Shown: positions 17,915-29,200, counted from the stretch's first letter. The stretch is DNA of 64,000 bases from Limihaloglobus sulfuriphilus (GCF_001999965.1 NZ_CP019646.1:496001-560000), one strand, 5' to 3'. The notes: generated by a model from the letters alone, not told the origin. Made by a program: numbers and translations.

Positions 17915-17954
17915 TTCAGAAACCGGAGACGTTTACAGCAGGTGCCAGGGATGA
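17892..17954 (+). CDS. Possible 20-codon micro-ORF linking two genes
   Basis: An ATG at 17892 with AAGGA five bases upstream opens a 20-codon frame. It starts inside the end of the ATP-grasp gene and stops with TGA overlapping the ATG of the SET gene (ATGA at 17951). The arrangement would let ribosomes re-initiate on the SET gene, which has little ribosome-binding site of its own. The peptide has no recognised motif, and it may be a coupling device or chance. Confidence 0.25.
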   Translation: MKPATSSNSETGDVYSRCQG

Positions 17955-18562
17955 TTCACCCCCAAACCACTATAAGATATATCTGCCCTGAGGTAGGGAT
18001 TGGTGTTTTCGCCCTGGCCGATATTCCCCGCGGGACAATAGTTGTTGTAAGGGACAGCTGTGATCTGTGTATAACTGAGCAGCAGTTTGGCCGAATGCCT
18101 CAGCCGCTGAAAAGTTTTACTGAAACGTATATGTATCATGACAAAGACGGTAATCTTATACTAAGCTGGGATCATGCTAAATACATGAATCACAGCTGTT
18201 TAAGCAATACTATGATGACAGGCTGCAATTTTGAAATCGCGGTCAGGGATATTTCCGCCGGCGAAGAAATAACCACTGAATACGGATTGCTCAATATCCA
18301 GCAGCCGTATTCGATCGATTGCGGCGCTCCTGACTGCCGAAAGATTGTCAAGGCCGATGACATAGATACTTATGGAGATATCTGGGATCAGCTGATAAAA
18401 GAGAGTATGCTTTTGATAAATAAAGTTCCTCAGCCGCTCTGGCCGCTGGTTGAGACTTCAACGAAAGAGAGCATAAAATCGATGCTTGCAAATCCGGATG
18501 ATTACATTTCGGTAAAAACTATTAAATGGCCTGTCAATGAGACAGATGCCGCCGCCGGCTAA
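17951..18562 (+). CDS. SET domain-containing protein (putative lysine methyltransferase)
   Basis: A ~203-residue SET protein. YICPEVGIGVFALADIPRGT is the N-SET strand-turn region, NHSCLSN supplies the S-adenosylmethionine-binding Asn-His, and GEEITTEYG carries the catalytic Tyr. A C-x(4)-C pair just after (DCGAPDC) resembles a reduced post-SET element. The preferred start is ATG 17951; a GTG at 17942 would add three residues. It lies just behind a GNAT/ATP-grasp fusion on the same strand. Bacterial SET proteins methylate lysines of proteins or accompany peptide-modifying enzymes; the target is not predictable. Confidence 0.88.
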   Translation: MIHPQTTIRYICPEVGIGVFALADIPRGTIVVVRDSCDLCITEQQFGRMPQPLKSFTETYMYHDKDGNLILSWDHAKYMNHSCLSNTMMTGCNFEIAVRDISAGEEITTEYGLLNIQQPYSIDCGAPDCRKIVKADDIDTYGDIWDQLIKESMLLINKVPQPLWPLVETSTKESIKSMLANPDDYISVKTIKWPVNETDAAAG

Positions 18563-18569
18563 AGGCGCT

Positions 18570-19181
18570 TTATTTGCCGGTAAATTCTGTGAAATCATCT
18601 ACAAAATCTGCGAGAATCCGGCTCAGACAGACATTGAAGGCCTCTACCACAGCTTCAGGCGTTTTTTCCTGAGCCGTTTGCTGGTAAAAGTAATGTTTTG
18701 TTCCCACCGGTTTATGGTCAGAATTGGATCTTGTTACTATGTTCAGGTCGATAACAGATTTGGGGGCGTCAGGATCTCTGAAATCCACATAAAAAGCGTT
18801 CAGGCTTCCGTAAACAGAATAATCCGACAGCCCTGGTATGACATTAAAGCCGTTGAGAAGCAGGATTCTCGAAAAATTCGAGGTAATCATCTCCGAAGGC
18901 GAAGCCATGAATTCATTGTAAAAATCAGTTTCGTACTTTGTCTCGGAGCGGCGGTATATGAAACTGTTGCGTTTCATTGCGCTTGAGATCTGAAACTGAG
19001 AAACATTGACAGTTACGGCATTTAGTGGGGCGTGAATGTGCCCGCTTTCTTTTTGGGTTTCACCGTATTCTATGCCGTTTATCATATAATAATTTTTTTT
19101 AACAGTACTGCGCCCCAGCATACATCCGGAAAGAGAGAAAACCGCAAAGGATATCAGTAACGTCACAAGTGATTTCTTCAT
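18570..19181 (-). CDS. PqiC-like ABC-transport auxiliary lipoprotein
   Basis: A 203-residue protein with a lipoprotein signal ending LSGC (Cys20) and a YYMING...-type start of the ABC_trans_aux fold, as in PqiC/YmbA. It would sit on the periplasmic face of the outer membrane and dock with an MCE-ring protein to move phospholipids. It overlaps the upstream MlaD-like gene by 4 bp (ATGA), indicating translational coupling. The ATPase and permease of the system are not in the adjacent sequence. Confidence 0.85.
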   Translation of the reverse strand: MKKSLVTLLISFAVFSLSGCMLGRSTVKKNYYMINGIEYGETQKESGHIHAPLNAVTVNVSQFQISSAMKRNSFIYRRSETKYETDFYNEFMASPSEMITSNFSRILLLNGFNVIPGLSDYSVYGSLNAFYVDFRDPDAPKSVIDLNIVTRSNSDHKPVGTKHYFYQQTAQEKTPEAVVEAFNVCLSRILADFVDDFTEFTGK

Positions 19182-20302
19182 TCATAAACCTCCGTTTTTC
19201 CGGGCTGATTTGAGTACAGCAGCTGACCGGGATTACTTTTTAATTCTGCAATAAAACTGTTTATGTTGTTAAGAGTGTGCTGCATTGATTCAAGAAGTGC
19301 GGTGATATCCGGGCCGCCCTGGTAAATGGCCGAATCTAAACTTGCGAGAATTTTGTCAAGTCTGTTCGATATATCGTAAATATTTTTCTTTTCAGAGCCC
19401 TCGCTTATCTGGAAAAAATCATCTATATTTTTGCTCACCAGAATCAGGTTATCATTTAGCTGCGTAAATCGTTGAACGGCGGTTTCAGAGTCCTGCATCA
19501 GAGAGAGAAGATGCTCATTTATTTGCTCTGTGTCGATCTTTTGCGTCTTTGAATTAAGAACCGCCAGCAGCTCATTAGTTTGGGTTGAAACTTCCGTTAC
19601 AGCAGTATCCGCATTCTCAAGCAGCCTTATCAGTTTTGTGTTTATGGCGGCTGTGTCAACAGCGGAAGACTTCGCCGTCAGCTCTGTTATCAGGTTATTG
19701 ATATTACTCTCCAATGCCGCTATATTAATTTCGCTTAATTTGTGGAGAAGTTTCTGGAAATCATCTGTTACATTGCCCAGAAGGCTTTTTGACGCTGGTA
19801 TATAAGGATGATCCGGCTCCCACAATATATCCGGAACAGGCCCCGGCGAAGACGGATAGTCCAGCTCAAGCCTGGCAACACCGGTAAGTGTCTGTCTGGC
19901 GAGTGTGAGGCGAAGCCCTTCTTGTATCAGGTTGTCAAGATTGAATAGCTTGCGATTGAAGTTTTTGACCTTTTGCGGATTGGCGGACATCACAACCAGG
20001 ACATAAGTAGAGAATTTAGAAGACGTTATATTCGTATAGTCAAGGTCATATACCGCCGGAACAAAAGTTATTTTCTCAACCTGGCCGATTTGAACTCCCC
20101 GATAGTTAACAGGAGATCCTACAGAAAGCCCCTCCACAGATTCATCGATATATGTCTCAAAATAGAGCGATTCTTTTCCCCACGTTCCCGCCCCATACAT
20201 GATAAGTGTGGCTGTTAGTATTATTATCGCTGTTAGGCTGAAGACGCCTAATTTAAAATAATTTGCTTTCGAAGAAGCCATCTTCCTGAACCTGTTTAAC
20301 AA
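19178..20302 (-). CDS. MlaD-family (MCE domain) lipid-transport protein
   Basis: A 374-residue protein with one N-terminal transmembrane helix (about 18-40), then an MCE domain with the typical YFETYIDESVEGLSVGSPVNYRGVQIGQV block, followed by a long helical, coiled-coil-like tail rich in Ser/Thr/Asn/Leu. MCE proteins form hexameric rings that shuttle lipids between inner and outer membrane. This one forms a two-gene unit with the PqiC-like lipoprotein downstream. It is longer than E. coli MlaD, mainly because of the tail. The permease (MlaE) and ATPase (MlaF) are not next to it. Confidence 0.9.
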   Translation of the reverse strand: MLNRFRKMASSKANYFKLGVFSLTAIIILTATLIMYGAGTWGKESLYFETYIDESVEGLSVGSPVNYRGVQIGQVEKITFVPAVYDLDYTNITSSKFSTYVLVVMSANPQKVKNFNRKLFNLDNLIQEGLRLTLARQTLTGVARLELDYPSSPGPVPDILWEPDHPYIPASKSLLGNVTDDFQKLLHKLSEINIAALESNINNLITELTAKSSAVDTAAINTKLIRLLENADTAVTEVSTQTNELLAVLNSKTQKIDTEQINEHLLSLMQDSETAVQRFTQLNDNLILVSKNIDDFFQISEGSEKKNIYDISNRLDKILASLDSAIYQGGPDITALLESMQHTLNNINSFIAELKSNPGQLLYSNQPGKTEVYE

Positions 20303-20419
20303 TGATTATGCACGTTTAATCTTGATACCTGATATAGTTTGGAATTATATAACATTAGCCGGCATTATGCAAAACATCTTTTTAAAACACTTTATGCCAA
20401 TATTTTGCAAATTAACAGA

Positions 20420-20443
20420 AAAGGGCACCTTTCGGCGCCCTTT
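20420..20443 (-). terminator. Terminator after argG
   Basis: Hairpin AAAGGGC / GCCCTTT with an extra CC/GG pairing around a TTTC loop and one internal mismatch, followed on the minus strand by TTCTGTTAATTT. It lies about 25 bases past the argG stop. Confidence 0.7.
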
Positions 20444-20466
20444 GATATTTGAATAATACAAAAATG

Positions 20467-21735
20467 TTACTTTGTTTTTTTTGCGGCTGTCTTGCGTTTG
20501 GTTTTTCCCGCGGTTTTCTTTTTAGATGTTTTACGGTTAACAATTCCGTTGACCTTCATCGGCAGACCAAAGAGCCTGATAAAGCCGATCGCGTCCATCT
20601 GGTCATACTCTGCACCCATTTCAAAGCTGGCGATTTCTTCCGAGTAGAGGCTGTAGGGGCTTTTAACTCCCGCGGCCGTTGCCCTGCCCTTGAACAGTTT
20701 GACCCGTACTGTGCCGGTTACTGTCTTCTGGGTGCTGTCAATAAATGCATCCAGGGCCTCGCGAATCGGGCAGAACCATTGTCCGTTATACACGATTTGA
20801 GCGTACTTAAGAGCGATTTGCTTCTTGTAATGATAGGTTTCCCTGTCTAAGCAGAGCGTCTCGAGCGCTTCATGAGCGGTCATAAGAATTGTGCCGCCGG
20901 GTGTTTCATATACGCCGCGGCTTTTCATGCCGACAAGCCTGTTTTCAACAAGATCTACCTGTCCCACGCCGTGCAGGCCGCCGATTTCGTTGAGTGTTTC
21001 AATGATTTTCACACCGTCCATAGCCTTGCCGTTGAGCTTGACCGGGATTCCCTGCTCAAAATCAATTTCAACATAGTCCGGTTTTGCCGGCGCTTTTGAG
21101 ACCGGCCGGGACATGACAAAGAGGTTATCCTGCGGCTCGTTCCACGGATTCTCAAGATCAGCCCCTTCATGGCTGATGTGCCAGAGATTTCTGTCGCGTG
21201 AGTATATCTTTTTCTTTGTCTGTTCGATCGGTATTTTGTGCTTTTTAGCGTAATCTATTGCCGCTTCACGGCTTGTGAGTTTAAAGTTTGGATCTTTCCA
21301 CGGTGCTATAATCTTCAGTGATGGATCAAGAGACATGAATGTCAGCTCAAACCGCACCTGATCATTGCCCTTGCCGGTCGCTCCGTGAGCAACGGCGACG
21401 GCGCCTTCCTTTTGAGCGATTTCAACCTGTTTCTGGGCGATAAGAGGCCTCGCAATGCTGGTGCCCAGCAGATAGCCGTTTTCATAAACCGCGCCGCTCT
21501 TTACCAGAGGCCACACGAAATTCTCTACAAATTCCTGTCTCAGGTCATCTACATAGCACGATACTGCGCCGGTAGCCATTGCTTTTTTCTGAATGCCCTT
21601 GAGCTCGTCGCCCTGTCCAAGCTCTGCCGCGTAGCAGACCACGTCGTAGCCGTAAGTCTCTTTGAGCCATGGGAGTATGACACTTGTATCAAGTCCGCCG
21701 CTGTATGCCAGTACGATTTTTTCCGCCTTAGCCAT
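20467..21735 (-). CDS. argG: Argininosuccinate synthase with lysine-rich tail
   Basis: A 422-residue enzyme condensing citrulline and aspartate with ATP to argininosuccinate, the penultimate arginine-biosynthesis step, in the cytosol. [10 protein letters not shown] near residue 10 is the PP-loop ATP motif; [14 protein letters not shown] is the substrate block typical of the family. The first ~397 residues match the family's usual length. The final ~25 residues are a Lys/Thr/Ala tail ([21 protein letters not shown] type) not needed for the fold. AGAGGT precedes the start. It stands alone with its own terminator, downstream of the defence-like operon on the same strand. Confidence 0.97.
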   Translation of the reverse strand: MAKAEKIVLAYSGGLDTSVILPWLKETYGYDVVCYAAELGQGDELKGIQKKAMATGAVSCYVDDLRQEFVENFVWPLVKSGAVYENGYLLGTSIARPLIAQKQVEIAQKEGAVAVAHGATGKGNDQVRFELTFMSLDPSLKIIAPWKDPNFKLTSREAAIDYAKKHKIPIEQTKKKIYSRDRNLWHISHEGADLENPWNEPQDNLFVMSRPVSKAPAKPDYVEIDFEQGIPVKLNGKAMDGVKIIETLNEIGGLHGVGQVDLVENRLVGMKSRGVYETPGGTILMTAHEALETLCLDRETYHYKKQIALKYAQIVYNGQWFCPIREALDAFIDSTQKTVTGTVRVKLFKGRATAAGVKSPYSLYSEEIASFEMGAEYDQMDAIGFIRLFGLPMKVNGIVNRKTSKKKTAGKTKRKTAAKKTK

Positions 21736-21822
21736 TTTATACCTCTAAATGATTATGGTTTAGTTAATTATACACAAAACAGAATTATATACTCCGCATG
21801 GCCGTTTTCCAGCTAAAAATCA

Positions 21823-24800
21823 TCATATTACTCGCTCAAGGCTGTTATTTCCTGTATTCTCATCAGACTTTTGTAAAATTGCCTGTAAGTCTATGAAATG
21901 CTGCTGCACAAACCTCAATTTTTTCTCTTCATTATTTAACTGTACGGGGAATTCCAGCAGTTCTTCATCAGTATTCCTTTCCATTTCAAGGATAGCCTTC
22001 TTGAGCTTATCGAGTTGATTAGCATCTTTTTTTACTAATTCCGTATATTTAGCCGAACAAAGAGGACAAAGCAGCAGTTTGTTAGCTTCATCTTCTTTTG
22101 GTAGATTTTTAAACATTTCTACAGCTTCAAAGTAGTACCCGCCGTCCTTTTTTTCAAAACTCACGCTCCTGTCGTCAAGACCTTCCTGGCAAAGCTGGCA
22201 AACCAGAACGCCATCAATATTTTTGTAGTTTTCCTGCAGATAGTATCGAGGGTCTAAGTTTGTTTTGCTCGTTCGAACATTACGCTCTCTTTTCTCACGT
22301 GTTACATCTTGCAGGTTTGAGTATTGCTTAGCTTTTCTCTCTGCACGTCTATCCGGGCTACTTGATGGTCTGGAAGGATATTCTGGCATACTTTCATTTT
22401 CGATATTATTTTGTAGTCTATGGTTTTCTGTTATTTGTACCGCCATCACCTGATCAGTTTTGTCTTTATGCATGGACGGCTTCTCTATGGATGTTTCTGT
22501 TCCATTTAATATAACTACTTGATGGTCGGTTTTTCTGGTGTTAATTATGGGATCATCTTCAGTTTTGAGGGGACAATATTGTTCTAACTGTAATGGCTTA
22601 TCATCAATCAGATACTTAACTTCGTCTGGAATTCGCCAACTATTTTGCTTGATTCTAAATTCAGAGTTATCTGACCCAAGTACTAATTCTATCCAGACAG
22701 CCAAATCTCTATACGCACGGTTTGACATTAATGCACGAGCTAACACATGAGCAATCGGGTTCTTTACAAAGTCAAATTTACCTTTTAAAATAAACAGTAT
22801 CTTTTTGTCTTTATCCCAGAAAGAATCCGCCGAAATTGTCTCTATGAAATTGTTTAGTTGATAATTTACCTGGAGAGATGAAACTATGACTTCATTTGTA
22901 TCACAAAGTACATTGACAATCTTATTATCGAGCAATCTCTGATAATCGATCTCACTTTTTTCCTTTATCCATGTCAGAATAAGTATCTTAGCAGATTTAG
23001 TGAGAAATTTAGGTTTTTCTATGACATTATCTTCTTTGTATTCTGCTATATTAGCAATTACTGAATCTGATAAAAAAGGTAAATGAAAAGTTTTGTAAAC
23101 TATCGACCAGTAGTTGAACGAATCTTTTTGAGGACGCCATGCAAAAGAAATATTCTTGTTTTTTTTAAATATCTCTCTTAGATTACCATCATCAGGGACA
23201 TATACTTGCGAGGGTTTCTCAAATGATTTGTCCTGTGTCCATATTTTTGCTTTAGATAAGAAACTTTTCCACCAATCTGGGCGATCCTCTTCGTTCATCT
23301 GGCAGATAGTTCTTATTTCACGATAGATGGCATTTAGTTTATTTTCGATTTGTTCTTTATTATTGCCAGGTTTTTCCTGCAGTTTTAACCAATAATTTGC
23401 ATAGACTTCATTGTCGACATCCTCTTTTACTTTTAGTTTTTTTACAAAAAAGTCTTTAAGGTCAGGGTATAAGCTTTCAAGATAAACAAAATCATTACCC
23501 AATATATTACTGCGGTCTTCCCATATAACTTCAGCAGGTGTTGCCCATTTAGATTCTGAATCCGATGGTATAAAAATAATATTATTATTACAGAGACGAT
23601 CTATTACATCAGACTCCAATTCTCGCGAATCAAGAGTTCGATATATTCGACAGGCAAGGTCTTTAGAACCAGACTTGTTTAATGTACTTTGCTCAAGTAC
23701 TGATATAAGCTCTTCTACGGTAGTCTCAGTTCTAATACCTAACTGTCTGACAGCATCTTCGGAAAGCTCCCCTTCGAAATATGGAACTGAATCACCGAGA
23801 ATTTCTTTGATTTCGGCACGGAAAATAAAAGTCTCAGAAGGTTTACAAAAACCTTTAGTTGTGCACAACCAAGGCTTGTTTTTCAATGTCACTAGTAATT
23901 CGGAACAAAATAGTTCCGATTTCCAGCTGTAGAAAAAATAACTAACCTTAGTCCATGCCCAAGACTTTATAGGGGTTTGGTTAATCCATTTAACTAAACT
24001 AAACGATATCTTATTTTTCTCTTCTTTAGAGTAATCGTTAAAAGAGCTTATAACGGAAAAAGGACGATAGTTCTTAATCTTGCGACTATAATTTGAACGG
24101 TGAGTTTTCTTAAAACAAACCTCCTCATAATGGTTTAAGGAGCTGTCATTCCCATGACCTTCAAATATCACAGGTGGTGGATAAGCCCTGACACCTAACT
24201 TTTCCCATAATTTCTGAAGTTTTTTTATAGTTTCAGTTTTGTTCAATTCAATATAGGCTCCTGAAAGCCACACTAGGTGCTTTCTATCTTCATATGAAAC
24301 AAAAATGTTCTGCCATCCTGTTTCATGGTCAAGGTTGATGGGGGTTGCTACGGCCTTTATTTGAGGTTCGATATTGTCCGTACTAAACAGGCTATTTTCA
24401 TCGTTAAGTTTATAAGATAATCTGCAGCTGCCATCTGAAAGTAAAACAGGTATGTCTTTGAATTTATCATACATGTCTTGAAATTGTGAAAGGAAGACAG
24501 TTGCGTAAACAAGATCAGACTCACTGATATGCTCGTAATTATCCCTTAGCCAATTCGATACATCAATAGCATAATTGTCTTTCGAAAAATTGTAAACATT
24601 AAGTGTTTTGGTCATCCATTTCCGGAGCTCAGAATCATCCACTATTCTTTCTAAGAAATCTTGTTTCAGGAATGCCAATGGCACACGAACGAACTCGGGG
24701 ACACTTGCAAGAATCTGTTTAATATTATCATCACATTCAAAATAAATAGGTTGTTCATTGTCACATGACCATCGAAGTTTCCCCTCAACAACAACCGGGA

Positions 24801-25089
24801 CTACCGGACAACCAGTCAAGTCATTATCATTGTCATATGATCTAAGATATTGATAGCATTCGAGTAGCCAATCGTAATCATGCTTATCAATCCATTCAAT
24901 ATCTTTAAAACTTTCTATGACATAATCAAAAGGTAGCTTTCTAACGCCCACTGCTTTCAACTCTTCTTCAAAATGAGCAATCTCTTTTTTTACAAGTCTT
25001 TGTTCGAGAAAGATTAGAGGGAAAACATCATTTTCCAAAAGTCCTCTAAATTTGCGGTGTGGCTTATAAGTTTTTTCAGGTTTACACAA
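21823..25089 (-). pseudogene. C-terminal part of a split giant sacsin-type ATPase protein
   Basis: A 1088-residue open frame whose first available start is a TTG at 25089 without a ribosome-binding site. The same frame is open further upstream to a TGA at 25231-25233, encoding residues such as KYAIYATIPTKTN that continue naturally from the ATPase encoded just upstream. It is therefore best read as the second part of one ~1480-residue protein interrupted by a one-base shift. Most of it has no recognised domain (helical and beta, rich in Lys/Glu/Asp/Trp). Near the C-terminus CQLC (964-967) and CPLC (1008-1011) form a zinc-binding, treble-clef-like pair. Base composition is visibly AT-rich against its neighbours, suggesting transfer. 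Confidence 0.75.
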
Positions 25090-25160
25090 TAAATTATCTG
25101 GTTCTGTAAGGATTATCTCATGATTCTTGAGTTCATTCTGAACACCTTCAACTACTGCAT

Positions 25161-25233
25161 TTAAAAAAGAATAGTTAGTCTTTGTGGGTATAGTGGCATA
25201 TATGGCATATTTTGATCTATTGACACCAAATCA
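25161..25233 (-). other. Probable frameshift site joining the two ATPase fragments
   Basis: The ATPase frame stops at 25161-25163 while the downstream frame is open back to 25231. Adding one base to the T3 run of GATTTGG (minus strand, 25228-25230) would join ...CLQSD to FGVNRSKYAIYATIPTKTN and on into the 1088-residue frame. The shift must lie within this 73-base overlap. Confidence 0.75.
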
Positions 25234-26276
25234 CTTTGCAAGCAAGATAAAACACCTTCTCTATAGACTATTGAGATGCAATCCCGGAGCCACTCATTCC
25301 ACGATTCTTCTTCGTGAATACCTTCACGAGAACTAACAAGTAGAAAATCCGCGTTTATTAAAAATGGGATACCTGTTTCTTCCCATACAGGTAAATAAGC
25401 AAACAACTTTTGCTGCGAAGACTTTTTATTTAAGGGCAAGGCTACAGAAACTACGCGTTTTTGTGTTTTAGGTCTTTTGTCCGAATAAGCGTATTCAGGT
25501 TTGTCAAATTCTTCTGAATTTATCCAGTACACTGCTGTCCTGAATCCTTCAGCGTTTTTACAATGAATCAATTTAACAAGAGGGTAAGATTCATCTTTTT
25601 TCTCAATGACAATCTTGTAATTGTCTTTTGGCGTATCAACTACTATTTCTATTTTTTTTATTCTTTTTAGAAATAGAATTGTTTCCGGTTCTATTTCTTC
25701 TAAATACTTAAGGAGATTATTCACTGCATCATTTTCTTTGTTTAATGGTAATATTATGGTAGTCCAGTCCCGGTTAATCTCATTTGGAATAATGTCGATC
25801 CATTTGGGAACTATGTAGCCCAATTTAGTTTCTTCATCGTTTTCTGGAAGAGAAAATTGGAAACCATTCGAAAATATAGATGGTGAATTTGTTATCTTGA
25901 AAACAGACTTAAAGCCTATTCCTTTTTCTCCAATATATCCTTGAGATTTGTCTTTTGTTGATTTTCCAATTTTACAAATAGCATCAACATGGCTTTCTTC
26001 AAAACCAGTTTCATTGTTTTCAATGATCAGCGAAATTTCCTTTTTGCGTTGCAAATTGATCTCAGCTATTTTAAAGCGAAGCGTTGGACTAACATCATCA
26101 GCATAATTATTATCCTCTGCATTCTGGATAAGTTCGAATATAAAATGAGTGTCCTTTGAGTATAAGTCCTCTGCAAGCGTTTTAATACTGCTCGAATAGC
26201 CTTCCAATGTACGCTGTGTGTTTTTATTGGGACTGTAATCATCCCTTATCTTATTAATAAACTCTTTTTTATCCAT
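25161..26276 (-). pseudogene. Sacsin-type HSP90-like ATPase domain (N-terminal part of split gene)
   Basis: The first 371 codons of the split protein. FIFELIQNAEDNNY is the GHKL/HSP90 N-box with the Mg-binding Asn and the sacsin-type variant L-I-Q-N-A-E-D. IENNETGFEESHVDAICKIGKSTK matches the G1 region and GYIGEKGIGFKSVFKITN the G2 region with the ATP lid. FLINADFLLVSSREGI is a typical sacsin-family block following the ATPase. HSP90-like ATPases of this type occur in bacterial conflict operons and in eukaryotic sacsin. The gene begins five bases after the stop of the HEPN-SNF2 helicase gene on the same strand, so both are in one operon. The frame ends prematurely at 25161 by frameshift. Confidence 0.85.
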
Positions 26277-26281
26277 GTTGG

Positions 26282-29200
26282 CTAATGCCCTATCTTAATT
26301 ATTCCATAAGCAACAGGTTCTGTATGTATATCGGCTTTTTCCTTAGCCTCTTCGATTTTTGATTTCCGCCGCTGGTAAGCAGCCTCTGTATTTTCAAGCT
26401 GGCTTTGTTTCATTCGTCTTATCTTTTCGTTATCAGCAGAATCCAGTTGGCTTTGCAGAACAGCTGATTTTGCGTTATGACTTGTTCTAAGGCTGTCTAG
26501 TTTAATATTGCAAACTTCTATAGTTTTTTGTTTATGCTCTTTGTTTGCATTCTTCCATAGTGTGTAGTGTCTCTTTTCTACATCTGAATAATCGTCCTTC
26601 GAGACCGTGCCGCTGTATTCATAATCCACAGTCTCCTGCAGCAAAGCGAATAAATTCTCTTCTAAATCAGGATCTTCGCAAACAGCTATAAGCTCCATAT
26701 CTTGAACAAAGCCCTGTTTTGCCCAGGTAAATATCATGAATCTGTACTCACCCGGTTGGGTAATATCTGTTGATACCCTGACCGTTAAGCATGACATTTT
26801 CTTTGTATCAACAATCATGACAGCCTGTTTTACCAGCGGATGAAGCGGCATTATAAATTGAGCTTCTCTGTTGTCAGAAGCGCATTCACCGTCAAAGGTT
26901 AACCTGCAAACCTGGTCCGCACCTTCGAGCCATCGCTGCCACTGCCTGTTTAACCTTGACTTATCTAAAGATAGCGACTTGAAATCCGCCAGAAGTCTCT
27001 GCCGGGCTTCCTTAGACAGGCGAAGGGTCTTCAATGGCTGCCGGCCGAGTATATATTCCCCTTCGCCGCACCTGCTGAGAAGATATGTCTCCACCAGAAG
27101 CCTTATTGCCTGCGGGCTGAGCCAGTAACTCTCGCCGGACTCCAGTTTTTGCTGAGCATTATTTGTTGGCACCTGAAGCCCGAAAAACTGGTGCTGGTGA
27201 TCCTCAAGCTCTCTTTGTTTTTCAATCTGGAGTACCTCATTGTCAGCAAGCTGTTTTAGCTTTTCCTGTCTCTGCTGGTCTGTAAGTTCCAGGTTGGTAG
27301 CAATGTCGCGAAGTTTTTCGGTTATTTCGCCCAGTATTTCTTCACAATCGCCTATGCTTTCTTTGAAAACTCCTATTCGCAACAGACAGCGGGAATAGAT
27401 ATCAGCGTCAATAGTACCCTTCACAATCAGGTTGTATATTGCCACAGCCTCGCTCTTCTGACCCCGTCTGTCAATACGGCCTATTCTCTGCTCAATTCGC
27501 ATTGGATTCCACGGCAGGTCATAATTAACCATTGCATCGCAGAATTGATAATCCAACCCCTCACATCCGACTTCTGAGAACAGCAGAACATCTATGGCAT
27601 CCTCATCAGTTTTATCTTTCTCGAATCTGTTCCGAAGTGTCACCCGTACCTCATCAGGTATGTCGCCATGTATCAAACCAATCCTTATGCCTGCGCCTTT
27701 TAGTTTGCCGGCGAGATAGTTCAGAGTATGCCTGAAAGAGCTGAAAATCATCAATTTGTTGTTCGGCATAGAAATTTTCTGATCAACTATTTTTTTCAAA
27801 GCATCATATTTTGGATCCTGTTCTGGAAGTTTGTGCAGACATTCTTCTATCTCGGCGGATAAACTTCGTAGATATTCAATATCCTCACCTGTCAAATCAA
27901 TTTCATCATCAGATATGCTGCAGTTGGCTATCGCTGATAGCTTTTTGTCGGTAATTTCTTTGATGAATGGTGTCAGACCATATACACAGCTTGATAGCTG
28001 TCGGCGAATAGTAGAGGTCATCCACTTAATGTTTATTCCGCCGTGACTGCGGCCTAAGCGTTCAATTTCAAATTGAAGTATTGCATCATAGAAGATTCGC
28101 TGTTCATTGGTGAAATCAACCTCAACTGTCTCGACATTACGTACACAAAAATCAGCAATGTCTCTGCGGCGTGTACGATTTATTATTGAAGCGAAACTGT
28201 GAAAACCTTCTATTGCAGATATGGCAGAGACTCTCGCTTTAGAATCCAGAGTATCCTTATTGAGCTTTTTGGTCAAATTTTGGAATTCTGTGTTCTTATA
28301 GGCGGTTTGACCATATCGGGTACATTCCGCTTTCTGCAGGGCATTTAAAGCTTTTATCTGCCAGTCATGGCCGCCGATCCTTGCAAAAGATAAGGCTTTA
28401 TTGATATGCGGATTTGGCTCTACCAGATACTTAAAGCTGTCCAGATCGACTATAAGATCAGGGCGTAGAAGATTCAGCAGAGTGTAAAGGTCACTGTTTC
28501 CCATTTGTACAGGCGTAGCGGTAAGAAAAACCACAGATTCGGCGTTGCGGCAAAAACACTCTACAGCTCTATAACCATATGTATTACTGTTTCTTATGTG
28601 ATGTGCCTCATCTACTATCACCATATCAAATTTTATGTCATCGGCTAAATCTTCTATACCTTTTAAATGGCGTTTCCTGTCTCCTTCAACTGTTATTTCG
28701 CTGAATAATGAATATGTTAGAATTGTTTTATTATGCTGTTGAGGCCAGCACTCTTTGTATGTCTCGTCTAAACAGTACTTTAAGCTCTTACCGTCAAGTT
28801 CAGTAAAATCCTCATCAAACCGCTTCATTTCGCTGAACCACTTTTTCTCAGTAACAAGCGGTTTGGGACAGATAACCAAGACGGATTCTACTTCCTTGCG
28901 GGCTTGAAGCTCGCGCATTATCAATCCGGCCTCTATAGTTTTACCTACTCCAACACCGTCAGCTATCAAAATTCGCGGCTGTTCCGATTTGATAATCTTC
29001 ATTACCGGCATAAATTGATAAGGGACAATATCAATTCTGGCGGCGTTAAGAGAGTATAGTTTATCTACAGACGGGTTTTTCAATTGTAATGCGGTTAATT
29101 TGCGGTGCAGTTGGTCTATTGTGGATTTAGATTGTTTGCTGGTTTCTGCCGGCTCGATCTGTGATTCATAGAAAATTTTATTATCACCATCTATGAATAC

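Noticed and set aside
25089-25163. Programmed ribosomal frameshift as explanation of the split ATPase gene
   Set aside because: No clear slippery heptamer followed by a pseudoknot was found near 25228; a one-base deletion is simpler.
25161-26276. Sensor histidine kinase
   Set aside because: It has the GHKL ATPase motifs but no phospho-acceptor His domain, no sensor domain and the sacsin-type block INADFLL.
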